Source: Rhopalosiphum padi (Eukaryota > Arthropoda > Insecta > Hemiptera > Aphididae). From it: a DNA stretch of 64,000 nt. Of the stretch, positions 51,301 to 62,800 are shown one piece after another; the stretch's first letter is position 1; each line of letters opens with the position of its first letter. The notes beneath the pieces are model-generated. The model did not search any database. It was not told the DNA's origin and saw nothing but the letters and a program-made list of their open reading frames with translations. Location: assembly GCF_020882245.1 (NCBI RefSeq), contig NC_083598.1, positions 34,509,858-34,573,857 of the forward strand. Direction: 5' to 3'. The position numbers were made by a program, and so were the translations under genes.

Positions 51301-54300
51301 TCACTAAAACCTATCCTATCGTATAAGTCGTCGACGCAGTGAACTTCCATTTTCTAGATACGATTGGCTCAAAGCCATCTGGAAGCCCAGTAGATTAACA
51401 AGTAACGATCCAAAAATTAAATTAACTCTATAGAGCGGCCGTAGCGTATATGTTCAGATGAGTATAAGCTATAAAACCAAAAGTAATAGTTTTCGATCAT
51501 ATACACTATGACTATACAGTATATCTTTAGATATTATATAATATATTATATTATGACGTTGGCAAACATAGATCTATAATATAGTAGATTTGAATAAATA
51601 TAATTATATGAATAAAACTTATATTTTTTCATAAGGAATAATAAATGATTTAGAATAATTTATTTATAAATTGTACATTTTTCGTTTGTTTTAGAGACGC
51701 ATTCGTGCAACGAACTGAGGACCCGATCACACCGCTATGCATTACAAAATTTCGAAGAAGTAGTGAAAACTGAAGAATTTCTTTTTCTATCGTTCTCCGA
51801 GGTAATCGACTTGCTACTACTGTAGCAAATTTTATTTACGTATCAAATATATTAATATAAACCTGCTATAGAACTGCTGCGGCGAGTCCCCCAAAGGTCG
51901 TCGACGCTTGGCAGTCTGTCAGCCCAGACGGACTGCCCGGACTGGGGTAGAAATTTATAATGAGTGGGTGAAACCTTGCAGACATAGGTGAAGGGGTGTT
52001 ATATATGGCGTCACAGACCGTCTACGGCGGGTCCTTGACAGCGCGTGGTATAGACTAATGAGAATTTTCACCCCGTACTAACGTTAAATTGCTTCTACCT
52101 TTCCACAAAATATTATCATTATTATTATTACAATTATTTATATTGTATCTACTCCGCGTGAAATTACTTTTTAATCAGGAAAAGCAATAAGATTTTAACA
52201 TAGCTGAGATAATAATATACTTTTTGGTATAACAATAATATCACTATTGAGCATTAGTTTATTTTTTAAATTTTAGTCAATATATAGGTAATAGGTATAT
52301 TATTTTATTATGGTTACACTGGCTACATTCTGTATGCCATAAAATTAAATGTTAATTAAATTTCTCTATAGCACAGACTTATATTTTTAACATTATCTAT
52401 TATACGTATTTTTGTGTATTTAATATCGTTCGCCTGACAAACATGAAACAAAATTATGTCGTTTTATTCGTCAAGACTCTCTCCACGTCTGTTTAATATA
52501 TTATACGACATATATGTATGTGGATTTATCCCCGCGGCAGACATCTGCTTATTAATAAAATGCACACGGAACGAAACAATATTATACATGTACCTAGTAA
52601 AAAATCAATGGGACACGGAGATAAAATACAGGATAAAGTTCCACCGCCAAGGCGGTTGAATAAAATAATAAACGAACTTATATATTATATTAGCAGACAG
52701 TGAGCCAGCTGCCTCCGGGGACGCGTATAATAGTTAATGTGCATTATATCTATTATCTATATAGTGTTTATTTTAATAACTAATATGTGATATATATTTA
52801 TATAAAAACGTTACACGTGATAGGAAAATTGATTAAAAACCACGCATGAGGAGAAAGACTGTGGTTAAATGTTAAATAGATTGAATCACAGTAAAAGGTT
52901 AACTGGAGTAAGGTGATAGGTTTGTATAATTCGACCACCTAGCTGACGGATATAAATAAAATGTATGCAATTTACTTATCAGACGAAAAAAACTGCATTA
53001 TAAAACATACCGCTTGTGTAATTTTCAGGTCGAAGATTTAGTATCTAACGACAAATTGAATGTTGTGTCCGAAGAGCAGGTTTTTGTAGCTGTCATGGAT
53101 TGGATCAAACACAATCCCTCCGAACGATCGCAATACATTGCTCAGGTACAATAACAAACTCAAACGACTAGAACACAACTCATATAATATGCAGTGATTT
53201 ACCAATCATGTTCACTCCCATTTTTTTTCATTTCACAGTGAATTTATTTTAATTATAGTTTTATTCGGAATTTTTTAGTAAACTTTATGACCTTGTTTTC
53301 AAATGCTTATAGATACTATTTAAATAGTATCCTATGTCGATATCTGCAAATTTTTTTATTCAAATGAAAATTGCTCTTTTTCGGTAAATTATTCAGAAGA
53401 TGCATAGGTATTCATATTTATCTTATTAACTCAAAAAATACGCGTTCGAATTTTAATTAAAATACATCAACATATTCAAAATACCATCTACTTGACAATT
53501 TACCGGGTGATTATTATAAATTATAATTTTAAAGTGATTTTTATTTGAAAAAAAAAATTTGCATCGACGTAGGACACTAAAATAATATACAAAATCTAAG
53601 TATTTAAAAATATGGTCATTTAATATTTAAAAAAAAAAACAATTAATATATTATTAAAGAAAAATATGAGGGTATACTTGGTAAATCATCTGTACAACAT
53701 ACATATATTTTTTTATACTAATCAGACGCCCTTTATGTTTTACTTTTTACTTATGTACTTGCAAATTTTGTCTTGAGTACCGTATAATATGATACTTTTC
53801 AAAAATTGTCAAGATTATTTATTTATACCTAGGGAATTTTCCATACCATAAACTCTTATAATAACCAAATATAGGGATACTCGGCGTCTCGGCCCGATTT
53901 CATAAGACTACTGATGAGTGATGCACATATGATACTCAAGCCGTTCGTGGCAAGATCAGTGAAATTAATAGGGCAGTCATCTTGTTATAAATGTGATCGC
54001 TTACTATTAGATACATTGATATATAGGTTTCCGATTGCATCAGTTATTATATTCTATAGCCATGTAGGTGTTACCGTGTTACAGACAAAACAATTACCTA
54101 GGTACCTAGGTACATTTTGCATTTACTGTTTGTATTTATACGGCAATAAATAAATAATAATCATTATGGTTGTAGCGGTAGCTATATTACTGTCAAACGG
54201 ATCACGACAATGAAGCAAATAGGTACCTATATAATATAATTATGTTAACGCTATTACGCGACAATAATTATTCATTATCTGGTTCGAATTACGGGACGAA

Positions 54301-56783
54301 GCGTTTATTATAAATTTATCACATTTTTTTTCCAATGGCAACCTCGATGATATGACGAGACGTACCTACCTATAGTACCTACGCACAATAATAAGCATGT
54401 ATTGTATTATATTATACCACGGCCTATGGATTACGGATTCCCGTAAATAATGGTACAGTTGCTATTTCATATTTAAGACGCATACGGCATACCTATTATA
54501 AAAAAATCACGTGTATCGTTACGAAACTGAGTAAAACATTTGATACGACACGTGGCATTCAAAAGACTTCAGTAGTTCAGTGCTGTACACTGCACATGTA
54601 TTATGATAATAATCCTTAGGTATATATAAAAGAAGAACAGGCTTTTTTATGATCCAATTTTGTGACGACACTATTTTTAACTTTTTTCACAGAGATGTTC
54701 CAAATACTCTCCCGAGTGTCACCACGTCACCCGATTTTTCATTTTTTTTTTTTGTCTAGTGGGAGAGGGGTTATATTTAAATAGGTGTTACAGGTTTTTA
54801 GCGTATCATGTAATTAATTAAACGATTTTTTTTTTCACAAAGTTTTTTCCAAATACTCCTACGAGGAAATCACTCTTATTATTATTTCCAATTTCATTTT
54901 ATTTGTCATTTCAGTGATAATAAATATCATAAATTAAGTTAAATTACAAAAATGATTATGTATTATACATGACTACTCATTGTAAATTATGACGATTTCT
55001 AGTCATTGAATCAAACACTGACTTTTTTTCAAATTACCTATAGTGTCATTGGAAAAGTATGTCTGTAAACTTAAATTGAAAGAAGAAAAATTAAATATAA
55101 AAAAGACCCCCTCTTCAAAGTATAAAACGAGTACAAAATAATACAAATCCTCGTTAAGATATTAAAATATAATATTCTATTTGCCGTATAGGTACTACTA
55201 CGTGTTATACATAAAAATAATCGTCTATAGAAAATAATAAAAGGCGTTAATTCCTAATATCTACTAGCCGTTAAGAATAATGAACATCACACTATAGCTG
55301 GCTAGTAATAAAAAAAAAAAAACGTTTTACTCGTCGTCTGGAAGGCACGGCATCGGACGAAACCATAATTTAGTTCATTTGCAATTCAGAGTTCAAACGT
55401 CAAACACCACACAAGAGTGAATGGCTGTAGTCTACGAATCAGCCAACATCAATGAAATCGAATACGCCGACTCACTGTTGTTATTAATGAAATCATCGGT
55501 AATCGTATATTATCATAATCGCAATACAATGGTTTCGTGTATTGAAGATACAGCAGTTGACGAGCCGACGACGTACGTAAAATTGCAGTTCTTAGTTGAA
55601 GCCGTCGGATAGGACGACAGACAGTAGACAACCCGGATAAAGAGGAGGCACGAAGTCTGGCGATAAGTCACAAACGCGCGTTTTCCGGCATCCCGTGATG
55701 GTGTGACGAGCGTTCACGGGTGTCGCGTGCTCGGTTATGGACGCGTTAGACGACCCCCTGTGCATGGCGGCAAGCCGAACGGCACACCCGCCTTTTACAA
55801 TCGCGCGGCCCGACGGCGATACGGTGGCTGTATTATAAGCAGTACTGGAGTGGACAACGGTGCTACCATTTTAACGGCACCAATAGCAGCTATAGCAATC
55901 GTTACTAATTTACGAGAGATCGACAATTAATCGTTACGTAACAATGCGACCGACTGTTTGATGGACACGAAACGTCATGGGTAACGGTATAGTTAGAGCG
56001 ATAATGTACTGCATCGCGCGTACAAAGGTATAACGACAAACGGTATAAAAGTTGGCGGGCGGCGACGGAACAGCCCGCGAAGAAGCCGGACAACAACGAT
56101 AAAAACATTAAAAACGTACTAAAGCGTACGAAGCGGTGGCACACTAGGACGCATGTCGAAATAAAAACGTCCCGGTGTACAACGTTTACCTGTCGCGACA
56201 CGGCCGGCGGAGGCTGACGAACCGCCGAACGCAATCGAAGACGCACATAAATAATACGGTGACCGATAAAGCAGCCGATCAAAATCGCAAATGGTATTTT
56301 GCGATCGTACAAAAATACGATGTCGGTGTCGGAGACGTCTCAACAACATATTATTGTAAAAGTAAAAATAAAATACAAATCTCGAGTGACATGGATTGCG
56401 GGAACATACAACCAATGGTCAACTGCAATGTCTAATTGCAGTGACACGGCGGTACTGAACGAGATCCGTATATACATATATATCCTGACTGTAGCCGTGA
56501 TGGTGACGACATATATATTATTTATTATGTATCAGAATACTGTGGTGACATCACTGACATCGGGTCACGGACTATATAATGTGATATTAACGTCAATACG
56601 TCATTGATAACAATAATAATGAGCACAACGGAACAATTACATTAAGGTGACCGGCCAGTGTTTGCATCACCGGCGAAGACGCGCGATTTCGATGTGATGC
56701 TTCGTCCGGTAATAGTGAATTTTACGGGCCGTAGGTATTTATAACGAAACTGATGCGCCACCAATAACATACGAGGTTGACTC

Positions 56784-56814
<31 letters not shown>

Positions 56815-59800
56815 ATGGCAATGCAAATTACATACCAAGACGTTAGACGAATGGTGAATCGTCGGACGGCCGTTACGCACCAACACGATATATGGTTTTG
56901 AGTGTACCAAACACTCGTCACTCGATCTACGCTAATTAATTTTTAATCATGTAATGTATATAATTTATTTTTTCAATATATATAATAATACTTTTAAACG
57001 ATTATAATCTTCAAAAGACTTAACATTCTTAGTGAAGATATTCTTAACATAATGGCTAAAACTTCGAGAAAATTAGATTTTGTATTGTAATTTTTTCTGT
57101 ATATCAATGTTCATACTTAAAAAAAAGTAGGTATAGCTAGTTTTCATAAAAAAATTTCGTACGTTTATTAAAAAAAAAGTTCTACTTTTCTATAACTGAT
57201 TTTCAAAAATACCCCCCAAAACTTTTTTATGTGTACGTCCCTGACGGCTAGGCTTTCAATTTATATACGAATCGATTTTTTTAACATACGAGAAAAGTCG
57301 GGCTTCTCAGCTAGTATTATATAAATGATAAAAACAGAATACGAGATATTGCTTTATACCTCCTTGGCCTTAATTCTTCACCCATATAATTGCTGTTGCT
57401 TCTGTAAGTAAAATAAAAATTATTTTCTAGAGGATTGGTATACATACCCCATTGAGATGATTAAAATAAATAAAATCATTTGTATTATCACATAATACAT
57501 TTTTAAGTATTATATAATTTATAATAAATATAATGTAATATGTTTAAAATCCCTTTCTTTTATTTTTTTTTTTTGTTGACAATATTTCTAAAATCTAATC
57601 TGTTACTGAAGCTACAGTTACTGAATAATATGATTATATAATGTTTATTATTTATATTTTTTTTGTTTAAAAATGTATAAGATAGATTAATAAAATAATA
57701 AGAGGATGTCAGCGCATTATACCTATTTGTTTTCCACGTACAACAAATTATATATGTGTTCAGCAGAACCAATCATGTATTAATAGCTTTAATATTAAAA
57801 TAATTGTTTGATCTAGATATTATTATACATTTTACCTTAAGTTCAAAGTTAAGGAAATTATCTGTAAATATAGTGTTAGGTTTCTTTTACAATATTTAAA
57901 TTTTTAGGGCCCTGTGGGTCATTCTTATTTTTGTTTGATACAAAGATTGTTCCATGGTCCATGACATTATGGACAAAACCAATTATATCCTCCACCCAAA
58001 AAAAAAAAAAAAAAATAATAAAAAATAAGAATATATGATAAATTATATAAATAAAACCAATATTGGTTGACTGTTTGTTCGATGTCGACCAGGCGGAAAT
58101 TATTGGTATTTGTAATTTTAACTCATAACTTATTATAATTATATTAATAACTTATTAGTTATTATTGTCGTGATAAATTAGTCAGTAGTCTTAAAACATA
58201 TACATGTACTAATGTATCTACATGCTGTGTGGATACTATTTAGTTTTTTTTTTATTTGGTATTGTAATTAATTTTGCTGTACCTATATGGATGTTAAGGA
58301 TGTTAAAATCCTGTCATTCCTGTATATAGGCACATTTTACATGCTGTATTCTAAAAAAGGAAAGTGAGGATGATAACTCCTAAAGATATCTCCGGATAAG
58401 TCTAAATAATACTGAAAATATATCAATAAAATGTTGCGTAAACATAATATTGAAGCTGTAAAAATTGTTTAAGGGTGAAGATTCTAATTAGTAATTAGAC
58501 ATAAATTTGTTCAAATTTACCTCCCCCCCCCTATAGAAAAGCCTATAAATATCTTAAATGGTATTTAGTATATAACGCCTAGAATGTCTTTCGTATTGCA
58601 GCTTTTGGGACACGTGCGACTCGCCCAAATGTCAAAGATGTTCCTGTTGAACGTAGTCGAGACGGAACCATTAGTGCGCAGTGAACCTAGTTGCAAGGAC
58701 CTGTTGTTAGGTGCCATGAAGTACCATTTGCTGCCAGACCAAAGGTCTGATTTTGCTAGTAAGCAGACCGAACAAAGGAGCCCGGATGGACTTATGCCGT
58801 ACATATTCGCCATTGGTGAGCATATGATTCATAATATTTTATACATTCGTACCTGTCTAATTAATAATTATTATTGTTTTATGCGTTATTATATAATTAT
58901 AATCGAATAATATTTTATTTTATGGTTAAATTTCAAAAGGAGGAGGTAGCTTGTTCACTATACACAGCGCCGGTGAGTGTTATAACCCTAGACACGACCG
59001 TTGGCTGCCGATCGCGCCCATGTCCAAATGTCGAAGTCGTGCGGGTATCGTGTCACTGGGCAAATTGATTTACGCTATCGGAGGGTAAATATACTGTTGT
59101 ATTATTATTATATCATCTATCCGTACCAAATTCCTGTACCCTATATAGGTGTATGCAATCATACTGGCACTGATGTACTAAGCTATATATTTAGTAAAAA
59201 ATATTTAGCCAGGTGCCCAGATGTATATGTAAGAATGGACAAGGCCGTAACTGAAAAAAAATTTCGGTAGAAGGGGGAGGAGTTCGGACCCCTGGACCCT
59301 ACCCCCAGTTACAGCCTTGTGAATGGGTCTGAGTTACTTATAGGATGGATATATAAATATATAATATTATAAGACGTTATATTTATATTTTTCCAAAAAA
59401 AATTAATTTATCCATACAGTAAAATTAGTATGGTATTTACATAATGTTACATATTATTTCAAATACGTAGATAGAGCTGTATATTAAAATAACACTTAAC
59501 TTAACCTAACGAGTATTATCTAAATAATATGCCTATATTATATATATGGTTTATAGTAGTTTAAACTTTAAATACTTTAAATTATAGTATTATACGTCAT
59601 ATAATATAATATGTTATTAATGTTTAATTTAATATATATAATTATAACAATGATGATAAAAATAAGAATTTAATAAAAAAATTATATTAATACATTATTT
59701 TTTACAATTATATAATTTCAATATTATTATATAGTGGACGTATTTCATTTTTAATTTTTCGAAATTTTTGCTTTATAATACTATACTATATACATATATT

Positions 59801-62800
59801 ATAAAGGGCACTGGATAGTAATTCTTTGTTGAACCAACTCAATATTTGACTTTTCTGTTTCTGCAGCTTGGTTATTCAGTATTCACGCAGGAAACCAATT
59901 TCGATTAGGTACTTCCCGTCTTCCTATTTTTCTTTATAGTTACCTTTTCAGTTCAGTTCAAAATCATATTATATTGAACGATTAAATGTGCCATGTATAT
60001 ATATATAAATTATAATATTAAATAATATATCAAACGATTACCCTTTATACTATAACTTCGAACCCTTCGACATTATATTGTTCATCGTATATATATATAA
60101 ATATATTATATTATATTTTAGATACGATGGCATAGTGGACCTTTCTTCGGCTGAGTGCTACGACCCAAACTGCAACAAGTGGTCGGCGGTCACGTCACTA
60201 GGCACGAAGAGGAGTTGTTTGGGAATTAGCGCTAACCATGGATTGCTGTATGTTTGCGGTGGTTTTGATGGCGCATCTTGCCTGAGCAGTGTGGAACGAT
60301 ACGACCCACTAACCGGCGTTTGGTCATCGTGTCCTAGCATGACCACCCGTCGGCGGTATTGTCGCGTATCTGTCGTTGGTAAGATCAATAAGTTAAGGTC
60401 TTAAAGATTTTAAGATACGTGTATATATAATAAACATTATACATTTATGTAATGAGTTCCGATACCGGTACCTATGAAGTCACAGCTTACTCGTTAGTCA
60501 TAAAATCTTAACCCAATAGTATAAAATTATATGGTCTGTTATTAGCACTCATCGTATGTGACACTGACATGACCACCATGACGTGCAAAAACCACTAACT
60601 AATTTAATTTATATTACCTATGTAACAATATTATATTAATATAACAATAATATACGTAAACGAGGAAACTTTTTTTTTAATATAATTTTATAGTCTGTAA
60701 ATAGGTAGGTTATAGCCAAAAGGTAAACTTGATATTTATATTATATACTTACTTTATACCTGACCATTAATCTTGTACGTTATGTAAATTATAAATATAA
60801 AAGGTATCTGCAATGTAGATTCTATATTTAAAAGTTCATACTAGTTCATACTTACCTGTTATCTATACTATTTTCAAGGATCATCGTCTTCAAAGAAAAA
60901 AATATCATGAAATATTAAACTCACTAGGTGCCTTAGGGTTAGGGCAGTGGTTTTCAAACTTTTATTATACATGGCACACTGACCTTTTTTTTAGATGAAC
61001 AAAATTGTTTTGGATTAATTATAATTATATATACATTTAATAAGAAATGTGTGATTGATGGGCTAACACATATTTTTAATTCTTGGACGAATATCCGCAT
61101 TTTTTTATATAACAATTCAATGCAATCGGTAATTTATGGAAAAACCGCAGCTCACTTAGTGGATACTCGCGGCACCCAGTTTGAAAACCACTGGGTTAGG
61201 GGTTAGACACAGGACTGCAACTAATAAAATATGATATTTATGAAAATACATATGATTGATAAGTGATAATTAGATAGATAGGTGCATATAACATATTATA
61301 CTTAATGTAATACCGCTATCTCTTATTTATAACTGCTTTATAATTCTCTAGTGAATATATCACATAATATAATACTATTGGGCATTTAATCACGTCAACT
61401 ATAACTATCTCAAATTTTCCCATATCAACTTTTCCATTTTATTTAGTCAATCAAATATCTATAATTTGTCAATGTATGCCAAATACCTATTCGTTTTTTG
61501 GTTACCCTCTAGACAACTGTCTGTACGCTTTGGGAGGCTTTGACTCGACCAACTACCAGTCAACAGTGGAGAGGTATGATCCCAGAATGAGCAAGTGGAT
61601 GACCGTGCCGGCCATGAGCAGCAGGCGTAGTAGCTGCGCAGTTGCCACGTTGGACGATATGCTTTATTGCGTGGGTGGCAACGACGGGACGATGTGCATG
61701 TCGAGCGGCGAACGGTTGAACGTCAGGCGGAATGCTTGGGAGCCCATAGCTACCATGCAGTGTCGCAGGTAACTTAACATCCGAGAAACTAAGAAAGTAT
61801 TTTCTCAATTTATCAGTTTCTATGATGTATTTCAAATGAAGTCTAGGGAGTTGGTATAATTTATTTCTACCCTTAACGTGCATTACAATAACAAACATGT
61901 GTACTTTTTAATTATATCTGTGCATACTTCGTACCTACCTACTTAGTTTAAAATCCACCTATTCTTAAACTCACATAGTCAAATAATGACTTTTTCTACT
62001 ATTTTGACGTTGTTAGTTCAAAAATAACTATTTAACATATATTTGTTGGAGCCTAGGAGTGAATATGTTATACACGTAATCTTAAAACTTAATTTTTAAT
62101 AAATTAATAACGAACTGATAAAATGTATGTAGGTATCCCAAACTACATATCTTGAATACAGTAACAGTAAAAAATAAACAACAAAAAGCTAAGCATCATT
62201 TAATTTATTTGTATTATAAAAACTAAACTAAATACGAAATAGAAAATTACATGATACCTAATATCTTCTAAAAATATAAAATCAACAACTAAACATTTAA
62301 AACGTCTACTCCCACAGTTCAGCAATTGACTTTTAATCACATTAGAGTGGTTATTTAGTTTCCTATATTTTAAGGTTGATTTAAAAACGGGGCCAAGTCC
62401 TTTTTCAGGGTCGAAACTCAAACTATACCTCGCCATAGGTACCACGATTTCTGAACTATATATTATAGTATATCTATATCTATACTAGACGTGGATACAG
62501 TCCGTTTTAAGTTGAACATAGTTTAGCTTCCAAGCGGTTTTAAGCGGGTTTATCCTAACAGCCGTCGTAAGTCCTGTACGGAACGAACGTTACACGATTT
62601 GACACTATAAAGCCCGGACGCCTGGTCATAAAACCGGCTATGTAATAACACTAATAACGTTTTGACTGCCAAACAGTTGTTGAATAGGGGCATTTTTTTT
62701 TATATTACTACACTTTATCGGACTTGTCTTTCGTCTATAGTTACCTGCTGAATCGCTCGCATTCGAAGTTCGACCGACTAATATTGCATTACGATCACGT

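Larger units (their letters stand above)
53146..58601. other. KLHL17 intron 7
   Basis: 5.5 kb. It holds an interspersed repeat copy (53230-53500), a small local duplication (about 54695-54715 and 54845-54865, sharing TCCAAATACTC), a GC-rich island (55300-56760), a TA/TG microsatellite, a Helitron-like 3' end (57296-57314) and an A18 tract (57998-58015). Confidence 0.6.
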
